Counted from the first letter of the stretch, positions 34,373 through 43,770 are shown. The stretch: 64,000 nt of DNA from Kibdelosporangium aridum (GCF_900176515.1 NZ_FWXV01000008.1:186001-250000); one strand, 5' to 3'. The notes: a model not told the origin generated them from the sequence alone. Numbers and translations: made by a program.

Positions 34373-36025
34373 TCAGATCCGAGTCCACTTCTGGTTGGCT
34401 TGGTTGTTGCAGGTCCAGAGGATCAGCCGGGACCCGTTGGCAGTCGCGGCCTGGTTGACGTCCAGGCACAGTCCGGAGTGGATGTTGGTGATGGATCCGT
34501 CTGGGTTCAGCGTCCACTTCTGGTTGTTCTGCCCGTTGCACGACCAGATCACCACCCGGGTGCCGTTGCTGGTTCCCGAGTTCTCCGCGTCGAGGCACTT
34601 GTCACCGAACACCCGGATTTCGCCGCCTGGCCACGTCGTCCACGACTGGCTCGCGGGGGTGTGGCAGTCCCAGATCACCACGCCCGCGCCGGAGGCGGTC
34701 GACGAGTTGGCCACGTCCAGGCAACGGCCTGAGCCGGTACCACGCAGCCGGGAGGTCGTGCTCGGTACGGGGCTGCCGCCGGTGACCCGGTACGCCACCA
34801 CGCCGTGTGCCGGGACGCTGGCAGTGATCTGGCCGCTACTGCTGGATGCGGCACCGGTCCACAGGTCAGTCAGCGTGAACGACCCGCCGGACAAGCCGAT
34901 TTGTGCCGCTGTGGTGCTGATGTTGGTGGTTGCGTTGCCACGGTTGAACAAGCCGACCGCGACCGAACCATCCGACATCGGCTTCGCGAACACCTCCGTG
35001 GCGCCGTCGTCGCGCACGCGGCGCCCGCCCGCGCCGAGCTTGTCCTGGTTCACCGCCAGCAGCCGCGAATTGCGCAGAATCGCGCTCACGTCGGCGGACA
35101 TGCTACGGATGTCGTTGCCCGCCATGAGGGGAGCGGCCATCAGTGCCCAGAGCGAGAAGTGTGACCGGGACTCGGTCAGCGTCAGGCCGGGACGGCCGAC
35201 CACCAGCATGTCCGGGTCGTTCCAGTGCCCAGGACCGGCCTGCGAGGCAAGGGGAGCGGTGACGTCGACGACGTTGCCGACACCCATCGGGTAGCTGTTG
35301 GTGTTGCCGTTCTGCCAGATGTCCAGCAGGTCCTCAGTGGTGCGCCACAGATCGGCGACCTCGCCCCAGTTGTACTTGTCGCCGGTGGCGGCGTGGTAGC
35401 TGTTGGGGTTGATGCTGTACACGATCGGCCGTCCGGTGGCGCGCAACGCGTCCCGCATGATCGTGAACCGCGCGACCTGCTGGTCCCGGGTGCCGTCCGG
35501 GGAGCACCAGTCGTACTTCAGGTAGTCCACGCCCCACGAGGCGAATATGTTGGCGTCCTGCACCTCGTGTCCCATGCTGCCCGTGGAACCCGGATGCGTG
35601 CCGCCGCGCTGGGCACAGGTGCGTTCGGTCGGCACCTGGTAGATCCCGAACTTCAGGCCGCGGCTGTGGATGTAGTCGCCCAGGGCCTTCATGCCGCTGG
35701 GGAACTTCGTCGGGTGGGCACGCAGGTTGCCCTGCGCGTCACGCTGTGGGTCGAACCAGCAGTCGTCGACCACCACGTACTGGTAGCCCGCGTCCCGCAT
35801 CCCCGACGAGACCATCGTGTCCGCCGCCTGGCGGATCACCGTCTCGTTGACGCCGGCGCAGCCGAAGCTGTTCCAACTGTTCCACCCCAAGGGCGGGGTG
35901 AGGGCCGGGCTGCCAGGGGCTGCCCGAGCCACGTTCCGGTCAGGTACTGCCGTGACCAGTGCCAAGGCTGCGGCCGCGATCGCCACCAGAGCGCGCAACC
36001 GTGCACGTGATCGAGAAAGCATCAT
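34373..36025 (-). CDS. Secreted GH27 alpha-galactosidase (or beta-L-arabinopyranosidase) with ricin domain
   Basis: The protein has about 550 residues. After the signal peptide come the GH27 landmarks PPLGWNSWNSFGC, YVVVDDCWF, YLKYDWC with the nucleophile Asp, and HWNDPDMLVVG. A beta-sandwich domain follows, then a ricin trefoil with SQSW, NQKW and NQKW motifs. Two adjacent ATGs (36025 and 36022) follow GAAGGGG. The frame is open upstream to 36232, but the start there would lack the signal peptide at its N-terminus. Confidence 0.9.
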   Translation of the reverse strand: MMLSRSRARLRALVAIAAAALALVTAVPDRNVARAAPGSPALTPPLGWNSWNSFGCAGVNETVIRQAADTMVSSGMRDAGYQYVVVDDCWFDPQRDAQGNLRAHPTKFPSGMKALGDYIHSRGLKFGIYQVPTERTCAQRGGTHPGSTGSMGHEVQDANIFASWGVDYLKYDWCSPDGTRDQQVARFTIMRDALRATGRPIVYSINPNSYHAATGDKYNWGEVADLWRTTEDLLDIWQNGNTNSYPMGVGNVVDVTAPLASQAGPGHWNDPDMLVVGRPGLTLTESRSHFSLWALMAAPLMAGNDIRSMSADVSAILRNSRLLAVNQDKLGAGGRRVRDDGATEVFAKPMSDGSVAVGLFNRGNATTNISTTAAQIGLSGGSFTLTDLWTGAASSSSGQITASVPAHGVVAYRVTGGSPVPSTTSRLRGTGSGRCLDVANSSTASGAGVVIWDCHTPASQSWTTWPGGEIRVFGDKCLDAENSGTSNGTRVVIWSCNGQNNQKWTLNPDGSITNIHSGLCLDVNQAATANGSRLILWTCNNQANQKWTRI

Positions 36026-36070
36026 TGGCCCCTTCGGTTGTGAGCAGGGTTCACAGACCACCGTGGCCGC

Positions 36071-36094
36071 CCCGCGAGGGGTTCTCCTCGCGGG
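36071..36094. terminator. Hairpin between GH62 and GH27 genes
   Basis: CCCGCGAGG (36071-36079) pairs perfectly with CCTCGCGGG (36086-36094) around a 6-base loop. No T-run follows on the minus strand, so it may be a weak terminator, a processing site or a 3'-end stabiliser inside the operon. Confidence 0.4.
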
Positions 36095-36126
36095 ACGCCA
36101 GGCGAGTCCATTAGGGACATTTGCGG

Positions 36127-37653
36127 TCAGCATGAGTTCGTCTGGGTGAGCAGGCCCATCCGCCATGGCAACTTCAGGTAGTCGCCGCTGGCACTGGGAT
36201 CCTGGCCCTGGTAGACGTACTGCAGCTGGCACGGGTTGATGGTCAGTGTCTGGTCGTTGCTGGCCCGGACCAGCTCGCCGTGACTGATGTCCTGTGTCCA
36301 GGCGCCGTTGGGGAACGTGACGTTGGCACGGCCGGCGAACGGCTCGTTCTCCGTTGCGGCCAAAGGCGTCCAGTTGCCGGTGAGGCTGGTCGAGGTGAAG
36401 GACCGGAAGTAGCGCCGTCCGGTGCCGCCGATCGCCTCCTGGATCAGCAGGTATTGGTTGGATCCGGCCACCTTGTACACATTGGTCGCTTCGAACAGGG
36501 CGAACTTGGAGTCCGACAGCACGATCTGGGTGTTGCCGAACCCGTTGGGGAAGTTGGCCATGCTGGTCTGCGCCCGGTAGATGTGCCCGTTGTCGTCGCT
36601 GAAGAACAGGTAGCAGTTCGCGGCGTCACAGATGACCCAGAAGTCGATCCAGGTCCCGTCACCCTTGTTCTGCCGCACGATCTCCGGCTCCTGGGCGATG
36701 AACGTGCGCGGCGCCGACCACGACCGCGGATCAGCCGGGTTGGTACTGGTCGAGTAGGTGGGCGGCGCGGTCTGGTAGACCAAGTACCACAGGTTCTGCG
36801 GCGCGAAGTGGAACAACTGCGGCGCGGCGCGGTATCCCGGTCCGATCGCCGATGCCGTGTCCAGGTAGGTGTGCGGCGCGGCCGCTGCCTGTGACCAGTC
36901 GCTGAAGTTGAAGTTCACCAGGCCCCAACCGGACGGCCCGGCTGTGGTGGCGTAGATCAGCCACTGGTTGTTGTGCCGCACCACCGAGAAGTCCTTGATG
37001 GAGTAGCGGTTGGGGTGCTGCGCGTCGGACTTCGGGCTGGCCAGCACACCACTGGAGGACCACCGGAAGGTGGACGGCAGCGGACCGCCGGGGTTGCCGC
37101 CGCTCATCGGAACCAGTTTCCACTGCTGGTTGGTCCCGCCCGCGTCGGAGTACTGCACGACCTTCCCGCCGTCCGCGGTGGAACTGCTCTGCACCTCCAC
37201 GGCCTTGCCGCTGTTGCGGTTGATCAGCCGGACGTGGCCGTCGGACGAGTCGGCCAGCCGGAACTGCTGGTTCGTTCCGTTGTGATCGCTCCACTGCACG
37301 ATGTTCGCGCTGTCCGCGGTCGAGAAGTTGTACACGTCCAGCACCTTGCTGGAATGCCGCGCCCGCAACCGGTAGTAGCCACCGCCGGAGTCCACGAACT
37401 GGAACTGCTGGTTGGTGCCGTCGTGCCGGGCCCATTGCTGAACGGCGGCGCCGTCACCGGTGCTCGCTCCGGACACGTCCAACGCCTTGCCGCTGTTGCG
37501 GTTGACCAAGACGTACCACGCGTTCGGGTCCACAGTGGCCGCCTGCGCCGTGGTCACGCCGACCCCGGACAACAGGCCTGTCACCAGGGCTGTGACCGTG
37601 GCGAGCGCCGTGACGAACGCTGGAGCTCGCCGGGATCTGCCCGTACCAAGCAT
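36127..37653 (-). CDS. Secreted GH62 alpha-L-arabinofuranosidase with N-terminal ricin-like domain
   Basis: The protein has 508 residues. After a signal peptide ending in AQAA, a ricin-like trefoil (YVLVNRNSGKALDVSGAST and two more repeats with NQQF or NQQW) covers about 42-185. The GH62 propeller fills the rest: FRWSSSGVLASPK, YSIKDFSVV (base Asp), WIDFWVICD, LFEATNVYKV (acid Glu). The enzyme removes arabinose from arabinoxylan. It is the only trefoil protein here with the lectin part in front of the catalytic domain. Confidence 0.92.
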   Translation of the reverse strand: MLGTGRSRRAPAFVTALATVTALVTGLLSGVGVTTAQAATVDPNAWYVLVNRNSGKALDVSGASTGDGAAVQQWARHDGTNQQFQFVDSGGGYYRLRARHSSKVLDVYNFSTADSANIVQWSDHNGTNQQFRLADSSDGHVRLINRNSGKAVEVQSSSTADGGKVVQYSDAGGTNQQWKLVPMSGGNPGGPLPSTFRWSSSGVLASPKSDAQHPNRYSIKDFSVVRHNNQWLIYATTAGPSGWGLVNFNFSDWSQAAAAPHTYLDTASAIGPGYRAAPQLFHFAPQNLWYLVYQTAPPTYSTSTNPADPRSWSAPRTFIAQEPEIVRQNKGDGTWIDFWVICDAANCYLFFSDDNGHIYRAQTSMANFPNGFGNTQIVLSDSKFALFEATNVYKVAGSNQYLLIQEAIGGTGRRYFRSFTSTSLTGNWTPLAATENEPFAGRANVTFPNGAWTQDISHGELVRASNDQTLTINPCQLQYVYQGQDPSASGDYLKLPWRMGLLTQTNSC

Positions 37654-37681
37654 GTACTTTCCCTTCGACTGGACGAGTGCG

Positions 37682-39142
37682 TCAGGTCAAGGTCCACTGC
37701 TGGTTGCTGCCGTTGTGGCAGGTCCACAGCTGGACCAGGGCCCCGTTGGCGGTGGACGCTCCGGACACGTCAAGGCACAGTCCGGACTGCACGCCGGTGA
37801 TCGTGCCGTTGGCGTTGACGTTCCACTGCTGGTTCGGCTGGCCGTTGCACGACCAGATGACCACTTTGGTGCCGGCGCTGGTCTGCTGGCCGTAGGCGTC
37901 AAGGCACTTCTGCTCGCCGCCCGAGTAGACGGTCAACTGCCCGGACGCGCTACGGATCCAGGCCTGATTGGCGCCGCCGGTGCAGTCCCAGATCCGCGCC
38001 TGCGTACCTGCTGTGGATGACGGCACGTCGAGGCACTTGCCCGCGCCGACCGCCCGCACCGTGCCGCCAGGGTTGGTGGTGCCGGTGCTGTAGCCCGCCG
38101 CGACGATGTTGGCCTGCACAGCGTTCTCGGTTGCGTCGGACGGGTAGCCCGAGACCATGGCTCCTTCGTAGAAGGTTCCCGCGCTGAGATTGGCGCCGCC
38201 GCCGGGCTTGCAGCAGTCGCCGCCGCTGCCCAGGATGATGGCCCCTTGCTTCTTCATGGGGCTGTATCCCGGAGGAAGCGCGCCGTCCCACAGCGTGGTC
38301 AGGTTGCCCGCCTGCGCGTTGCTGCCCTTGAGCGCGAATCGTGTGGTGCCGTTGTTCTTCAGCATCGCTGTGACGTACTTGTTGGTGAACGCCCTCTGGT
38401 TGGGGTTCCATGACTGACTGCCGCCGGAATACAGACCCCATTCCAGATCCGCCTGTACCCAGGGGCCTGTTCCGGAGCACCCGCCGAACCAGCACTGGGT
38501 GCTGAAGTTGATCGCGTCCATCGCTCCGGCGGCGTCCGCGGTTCTGGTCGTTTCGCTGTTGCCGTAGTCGAAGCAGCAGCCGTTGTTGACGTGGGTGCCG
38601 CTGGTGACCATGTACATGCCTTCGGGCGCAGCACCCGTGGGTACGCCCGTCAGATGGCCGTCACGCCAGTAGCTGTTGCCAGGGTTTATGTAGAGCGAGT
38701 ACGCCTTGTTGCCCCCGACCGTGAGTGACTCTGTGGTCGCGATCGCGGGTTTGCTTTGGCTCGAGCCCGGAACGACACTCGATCCCTGGTACCACAGGTC
38801 GTTCCCGCGCCCGGACTGGTCGTAGACCACCGTGATGACACAGGAGGTGTTGGCGCAGAACGTATCCTGCGCCGACGCGTCGGCGGTGCCGCCTGCGGCA
38901 AGGACACCGACGTTCCTCGTGGCGTTGTCCGACGAGCGCCTGACTTGGTAGAGGTTGCCGTTGTACGAGCCGTAAAGCGCTCGCACCGTGCTGTGCGCGG
39001 CTATGCAAGGCGTGCCGCCCGAAGCGTAGATGTCACATGGCTTCGGATCAGCCGCTTGTGCCGGAGCGGTACCGATCGCGAACACGGCGCCGGACAGCAG
39101 AGCCGTCACCGCGGCAACCGCCAGCGATCTTGGGCCGGGCAT
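37682..39142 (-). CDS. Secreted GH54 alpha-L-arabinofuranosidase with ricin domain
   Basis: The protein has 486 residues. The mature protein opens KPCDIYASGGTPCIAAHSTV, the GH54 (AbfB) signature. The nucleophile Glu is in QADLEWGLYSGG, and the cysteine-rich GSGGDCCKPGGG holds the expected acid Asp. The usual GH54 CBM42 is missing and is replaced by a ricin-B trefoil with three QxW repeats, an exchange shared with other operon members. GAGGAGAAG precedes the ATG. Confidence 0.92.
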   Translation of the reverse strand: MPGPRSLAVAAVTALLSGAVFAIGTAPAQAADPKPCDIYASGGTPCIAAHSTVRALYGSYNGNLYQVRRSSDNATRNVGVLAAGGTADASAQDTFCANTSCVITVVYDQSGRGNDLWYQGSSVVPGSSQSKPAIATTESLTVGGNKAYSLYINPGNSYWRDGHLTGVPTGAAPEGMYMVTSGTHVNNGCCFDYGNSETTRTADAAGAMDAINFSTQCWFGGCSGTGPWVQADLEWGLYSGGSQSWNPNQRAFTNKYVTAMLKNNGTTRFALKGSNAQAGNLTTLWDGALPPGYSPMKKQGAIILGSGGDCCKPGGGANLSAGTFYEGAMVSGYPSDATENAVQANIVAAGYSTGTTNPGGTVRAVGAGKCLDVPSSTAGTQARIWDCTGGANQAWIRSASGQLTVYSGGEQKCLDAYGQQTSAGTKVVIWSCNGQPNQQWNVNANGTITGVQSGLCLDVSGASTANGALVQLWTCHNGSNQQWTLT

Positions 39143-39159
39143 GTGCTTCTCCTCGTCGG

Positions 39160-40608
39160 CTAGGCGCGTTGGAGCTGGAAGCGCTGATTGGCGTTACCGG
39201 TCAACGTCCACTGCGAAATGCGTGCGCCGTCGGCGGTGGACACCTCCCAGACGTCCAATGCCAGGCCGCTTTGCCGGTTCACCAGACTGATCACGCTGCC
39301 GCCGTGGTCGACCACCTGCCACTGCTGACTCGTGGCGTTGGTATCCGGCTGTTGCGAGATGTCCGCACCGCTGCTGGTGCCGGACGCCTGGAGCACCAGG
39401 CCGCTGTGCCGCGCCCTGATCCGGTAGTAGCCCGCACCGGCGTCGAGGAAGTCGAACTGCTGGTTGGTGCCACTGGTCACCGACCACTGCCGCAGCGTGG
39501 CACCGGCGGAGGTGGACGAGTTGGCGATCTCGGCGGCCTTGCTGCTGTGCTGAGCCACCAGCCGGTAGTTGACACCGATCTGGATCGGGCTTCCGCTGCT
39601 CGTGCCGTTCAGCGCGGCGAGCACCGACTCGTAAGCCGGTTTCTTGTTGCCACTACGGTCGAACAGCAGCGGGTTCTCGCTCCCGCGCCAGGAGTCGCTG
39701 TCGCGGATGCCCCACGTCGTGATGCCGGTGCATCGCTGCACGTTCAAGCATGCCTTGACGGCGTTGGCGTACTGGGTCGAACCGGCCTGAGCGATGTCGA
39801 GCTCGGTGATCTGCACGTCGACGCCGAGCGCGGCCATGTTGGCGATGGTGGTCTGGAAGGTGCCGGGCGCGCCGCCGCTGCCGAAGTGCGCCTGCAGGCC
39901 GACGCAGTCGATCGGCACACCACGGGACTTGAAGTCGCGCACCAGGTTGTAGACACCCTGGGTCTTGGCCGAGTTCCAGTCCTCGATGCTGTAGTCGTTG
40001 TAGCAGAGCTTGGCGCCGGGATCGGCGGTGCGGGCGGTGCGGAACGCCTCCTCGATGAACCCGTTGCCGAGAACGTCGCGGAACACCGAGGGTCGCAGCT
40101 GACCGCTGCCGCCGTCGGCGAAGGCCTCGTTCACCACGTCCCACGAGTGGATCTGGCCGCGATACCGGCCCGCGACGGTGTTGATGTGGTTGTTCATCAC
40201 GCTGCGCAACGTGTTCGCGTCCCGGATGGCCTTCACCCAGTCGGGCAGCTGCGAGTGCCAGACCAGCGTGTGGCCGCGAAGCTGTTTGCCCTGGCTGCGC
40301 GCGTGGTTGGCGATCCGGTCGGCCGAGCCGAAGGTGAAGTTGTTGCGGGACGGCTCGGTGTGGTCCCACTTCATCTCGTTCTCGGCCGTGATCGAGTTGA
40401 ATTCCCGGTTGAGGATGGTCGTGTACTGCGAGTCGCCCAGTTTGCCCCCGGCCACGGCGGTGCCGAAGTAACGACCGGACTGGGCCGCTGCCGCGCCCAG
40501 GGTGGTGGCTGCCTCGGCCGTGCTGGGCACAAGCGTCACGGCGCTGGCGACGGCGACTGAAACGACCGCCGAGCGAAGCCATCGGGCGGTATGAGGGTGC
40601 AGGGTCAT
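39160..40608 (-). CDS. Secreted GH10 endo-xylanase with ricin-like domain
   Basis: The protein has 482 residues. A signal peptide ends near PSTAEAA. The GH10 barrel shows NSITAENEMKWD, HTLVWHSQLPDW, the acid/base in WDVVNEAF (Glu161) and the nucleophile in ITELDIAQ (Glu269). The C-terminal 130 residues are a low-cysteine ricin-like trefoil. AAGGAG before ATG 40608 fixes the start; the frame extends upstream to 40662 through the operator and was trimmed. First gene of the long minus-strand operon, with the CebR-type operator 35 bases upstream. Confidence 0.94.
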   Translation of the reverse strand: MTLHPHTARWLRSAVVSVAVASAVTLVPSTAEAATTLGAAAAQSGRYFGTAVAGGKLGDSQYTTILNREFNSITAENEMKWDHTEPSRNNFTFGSADRIANHARSQGKQLRGHTLVWHSQLPDWVKAIRDANTLRSVMNNHINTVAGRYRGQIHSWDVVNEAFADGGSGQLRPSVFRDVLGNGFIEEAFRTARTADPGAKLCYNDYSIEDWNSAKTQGVYNLVRDFKSRGVPIDCVGLQAHFGSGGAPGTFQTTIANMAALGVDVQITELDIAQAGSTQYANAVKACLNVQRCTGITTWGIRDSDSWRGSENPLLFDRSGNKKPAYESVLAALNGTSSGSPIQIGVNYRLVAQHSSKAAEIANSSTSAGATLRQWSVTSGTNQQFDFLDAGAGYYRIRARHSGLVLQASGTSSGADISQQPDTNATSQQWQVVDHGGSVISLVNRQSGLALDVWEVSTADGARISQWTLTGNANQRFQLQRA

Positions 40609-40642
40609 GATTCTCCTTCGTCGTTGAAGGCGCCTATCGATT

Positions 40643-40658
40643 CTGGGAGCGCTCCCAG
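40643..40658. promoter_or_regulatory. CebR/CelR-type operator at the head of the hemicellulase operon
   Basis: CTGGGAGCGCTCCCAG is a perfect palindrome containing TGGGAGCGCTCCCA, the known target of the cellobiose-responsive LacI-family repressors CebR and CelR. Identical 16-mers occur at 51532 and 54016. Nothing else separates it from the GH10 start, so it should control that gene and those behind it. Confidence 0.85.
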
Positions 40659-40702
40659 ACAAATGTAAAGAGGGTCGAGGGAACTCCGCGGGATGGATGG
40701 GG

Positions 40703-42526
40703 CTAGCGGCCCCAGAGACGCCAGGTCTGGTTGAGCTGGCTGGCTTGGCTGGTTGACTTGCACGTCCATTGGATGACCACCGCTTGCGCTGCGGTGGAGA
40801 CTCCGTTGACGTCGACGCACTTGCCGCTGTGCCGGGCGACGAGTTGGTAGTCGTGTGGATCGTTGCCCGCGTAGGTCACCTTGCGCAGGGCGAACTGCTG
40901 GTTGGTTCCGCCGTTGCAGGTCCATTGCTGGACGGCGGCACCATCAGCGCTGGAGGCGCCGTTGACGTGCAGACACTTGCCTGACTGCTGGTTGACCACC
41001 GTGTAGGTGTCGGCGACTCCCGATACCGGCCGGAAGTCCCACTGCTGCTGGTCGCCGCCCTCGCAGAAGTACTGCTGTTGTTGGTTGCCGTCCGCGGTGC
41101 TCAGGTTGGTGTTGTCCAGGCACTGCTGGGAATGCTGGGCGACGGCGACGGACTGGAAGCCGGAGTCCGAAGGGGACAGAACCGTGACGGTGAAGGAGTC
41201 TTCGGCGTTGGAGTGCGGCAGGTTGACCGTTGTGGCGTTGCCGGACAGCGTGACCACGGAGTTCTGGATGGTGATCGGACCCGCGACCGCGCCGCCACCG
41301 TTGTGCGGAATGCGTTGGGCCACAACACGTACCTGGTTGTTCTGGACGATGCCGCTCGTGGCGTCCAGGCTTCGCAGGTTGACTGCGATGTTGCCGGTCG
41401 TACCGCGTCCGCCGACGAGAACCTTGGCCGCGCCGGTGGTCCGGGTGGCGAAAGCGTCGTAGGACCGACTGGGGGAGACGGAGGCGATCTGGCCGGACTG
41501 TGCGCCGTAGAACCGGTAGACCCACCACTCGCCTTTCGGCTGATGCTGTCCCGCCGAGTTGCGGACGAGGAGGTTGCCGAGGTCGTTGTGCAGGTTCCCG
41601 CCGCCGGCCCAGTTGGCCCGCAGGCCGTCGGCGCCTGCTCGTTCCAGCCGCGCGATGTACCAGGAGCCGCCACCCGGGCTCTGTTCGTTGGACGCCCCGT
41701 ATTCGTTGATCTGGTAGGGACGCGGATGTGGGATGCCGCGTGGATCGAGTGTGGCGTTGGCCGTGGCCACGTTGGCAACAGGGTCGCCCGGCAGGGAGTG
41801 CCAGCTGATGATGTCGGGAATGACGTTGTTGGCACGGACGAAATCGAGGTACTGGGTCCACCACGTGTTGCCGGTCGACGGAACGCACGCGCAACTCGGG
41901 CCGACGATCAGGTGCGACGGAAAGGCGGCCCGGACACGCTGGTACGTGCGACGCCACAGCTCGAAGTACTGGGACTGCGGACGGTTCCAGAACAGCGTGA
42001 TGTTGGGCTCGTTCCACAGGTCCCACTGCACGGGCGCACCGGTCGCGCGCACGTCGTCGATCAGGCGGCCGAGGAAGTTGTCGTAGTCGGTCCAGTTGCC
42101 GTTGTCGCCGGGGAAGCGCGAGATCGGATAGCCGTCGGCGCCCCACAAATCGTGGACGAGCAGGATGAACTCGCCGCCCAGCGACCGGGTGCGCAACAGC
42201 TGAGCGCGCGTGGAGTTCCACCGGCGGTCGTACCGGCCCGACACCCATCCGCCCGGGCTGTCGAGCTGGGCGCCACCGGCGCGCATGTACCGGAACTTCA
42301 CGTCCCGGTAGAAGTGGTCGGCAGGTCCGGACGCGTTCTCGGTCATGCCGTAGATCCATCCGGAGGCCCGATAGGTCGGGGCGCCGGACGCGACGGAGAA
42401 GTCAACGCTGATGGACTCGTCCGCGGCTTGGGCCGTCACCGCAGATGTGGCGAAGACCGCGCCGATGGCGAGCAGAGTGCCGGCACGGCGGCGAAATCCG
42501 CGCCACTTGTGGGGTCTGGTGTTCAT
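40703..42526 (-). CDS. Secreted GH-A clan glycoside hydrolase (GH39-like) with ricin domains
   Basis: The protein has 607 residues, with a signal peptide ending in AQAAD. A TIM barrel of clan GH-A is indicated by the acid/base motif WDLWNEPN and the likely nucleophile motif YQINEYG. WNEPN fits GH39, but GH30, GH5 or another clan member is possible. A beta-sandwich follows (VLVGGRGTTGNIAVNLRSL), then a ricin trefoil (QQQWDF, NQQFAL, NQTWRL). The operator upstream (42640) matches the LacI protein at 42751, not CebR, so it belongs to the regulon of the importer at 43888. The substrate is likely an arabinose- or xylose-containing side chain. Confidence 0.8.
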   Translation of the reverse strand: MNTRPHKWRGFRRRAGTLLAIGAVFATSAVTAQAADESISVDFSVASGAPTYRASGWIYGMTENASGPADHFYRDVKFRYMRAGGAQLDSPGGWVSGRYDRRWNSTRAQLLRTRSLGGEFILLVHDLWGADGYPISRFPGDNGNWTDYDNFLGRLIDDVRATGAPVQWDLWNEPNITLFWNRPQSQYFELWRRTYQRVRAAFPSHLIVGPSCACVPSTGNTWWTQYLDFVRANNVIPDIISWHSLPGDPVANVATANATLDPRGIPHPRPYQINEYGASNEQSPGGGSWYIARLERAGADGLRANWAGGGNLHNDLGNLLVRNSAGQHQPKGEWWVYRFYGAQSGQIASVSPSRSYDAFATRTTGAAKVLVGGRGTTGNIAVNLRSLDATSGIVQNNQVRVVAQRIPHNGGGAVAGPITIQNSVVTLSGNATTVNLPHSNAEDSFTVTVLSPSDSGFQSVAVAQHSQQCLDNTNLSTADGNQQQQYFCEGGDQQQWDFRPVSGVADTYTVVNQQSGKCLHVNGASSADGAAVQQWTCNGGTNQQFALRKVTYAGNDPHDYQLVARHSGKCVDVNGVSTAAQAVVIQWTCKSTSQASQLNQTWRLWGR

Positions 42527-42639
42527 GTGGCTCCTTGGCTGCAGGGATGGAGTTCACGAGATCACCGGGCGGACCACGGCCTGTCCACGCGCGTGTAAGG
42601 GCAGCCGAGTCCGTTGAACCATGGGACATCCGAACCGGG

Positions 42640-42653
42640 TCGAACCGGTTCGA
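42640..42653. promoter_or_regulatory. Operator of the LacI regulator at 42751
   Basis: TCGAACCGGTTCGA is a perfect 14-bp palindrome, with a degenerate neighbour CGAACCGGGTCG at 42631. It lies between the end of the lacI gene and the start of the GH-A clan glycosidase gene, and recurs at 43771 and 43860. Confidence 0.75.
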
Positions 42654-42750
42654 TCAGCTGATAACCGTACGCGACGCGTTGTGCACAGCGCAATGCTTCA
42701 GTCTTATCCGCGTTACTTCCCTGAAATGGATCGGTCTTATCGACGTCCCG

Positions 42751-43761
42751 CTACTGCGGCCTCGCACCTGTGCTCGACCGCAGGGAGATGGCCGGTTGCA
42801 GCAGCGCGTGCCGAGGGCTGGCATCCGGGTCGGCGATCCGCTCGACCAGCAGGTCCACCGCGAGCCGGGCCATGTCCTCGGCCGGTACGTCGGCGGCTGT
42901 CAGCGGCGGGTGGAAGTCCTCGGCCAAGCGGTCGGCGATCACTCCGGTGATCGAGAAATCCCGTGGCACGTCCAGCCCTGCGCGGTGCAAGGCCCGCTGC
43001 AGACCCGGCAGCGCCACCTCGTTGATCGTCACCGCCGCGGTGACTTCCGGCCAGCGGGCACGGATCTGCTCGAAACAAGCCAAGCCCGCCGCGGGCTCGT
43101 CCGCGCAGCAGACCACGTGCGCGGACAGCCCTCGCTGGTCGGCCGCTTCCTGGAAACCGGTCGTTGAGCGCAAGGCGGGACCGTACCCGGCGGCCACCAA
43201 CTCGGTGGACCGGTTGATCAGGACCACGTGCTGGTGACCGAGATCGGCCAGGTGGTGCACACCGCGCCGGACCAGTGTCGCGTAGTCCACGTCCACCCAC
43301 CACGACGCGCGGGGATCTTCGACATGCCCGATCGTCACGTAGGGCAGCGCGCTCTGCTCCAGCCTGGCCACACGCGGGTCGTCCAGCAGGATCTCCATCA
43401 GGATCACGCCGTCCACCCGGCGGCCGGTGACGATTCGCTCGAACGACCGGTCGTGGTCTCCGCCGCTCGGCGACAACAGCACGTCGAGATCGTGGGTGGC
43501 GGCCGCTTCGACGACGGTGGCGACGAAATCGAGCTGCACATTGGTCAGTCGCCTGCCGGCGGGCGGTATCACCAGGCCAAGGGTGCGCGTGCGCCCTTCG
43601 GCGAGCGCTCGCGCGCTGGCGTTGGGCCGATAGCCCAGCTCGGCGATGACCTCGTTGATCCGCCGGGCGGTCGCCGCCGCCACTGGCCGCTTCCCGCTCA
43701 GCGCGTAGGACACCGTGCTGCGCGAAACACCGGCCCGCTTGGCGATCTCCCCAATATTCAT
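42751..43761 (-). CDS. LacI-family transcriptional regulator
   Basis: The protein has 336 residues. The HTH reads MNIGEIAKRAGVSRSTVSYA with hinge GYRPNASARALAEGRTR, followed by a periplasmic-binding-protein-like ligand domain (GRRVDGVILMEI). It is flanked by three copies of one palindrome: ten bases before its own start, before the importer operon and before the glycosidase gene. That is strong internal evidence for autoregulation and control of both neighbours. No good ribosome-binding site precedes the ATG, so expression may be low. Confidence 0.92.
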   Translation of the reverse strand: MNIGEIAKRAGVSRSTVSYALSGKRPVAAATARRINEVIAELGYRPNASARALAEGRTRTLGLVIPPAGRRLTNVQLDFVATVVEAAATHDLDVLLSPSGGDHDRSFERIVTGRRVDGVILMEILLDDPRVARLEQSALPYVTIGHVEDPRASWWVDVDYATLVRRGVHHLADLGHQHVVLINRSTELVAAGYGPALRSTTGFQEAADQRGLSAHVVCCADEPAAGLACFEQIRARWPEVTAAVTINEVALPGLQRALHRAGLDVPRDFSITGVIADRLAEDFHPPLTAADVPAEDMARLAVDLLVERIADPDASPRHALLQPAISLRSSTGARPQ

Positions 43762-43770
43762 GCGATCAGA

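Noticed and set aside
25172..42526. Repeated QxW-coding blocks taken as tandem DNA repeats or a CRISPR-like array
   Set aside because: They are in-frame beta-trefoil repeats of ricin modules with irregular spacing and no palindromic repeat units.
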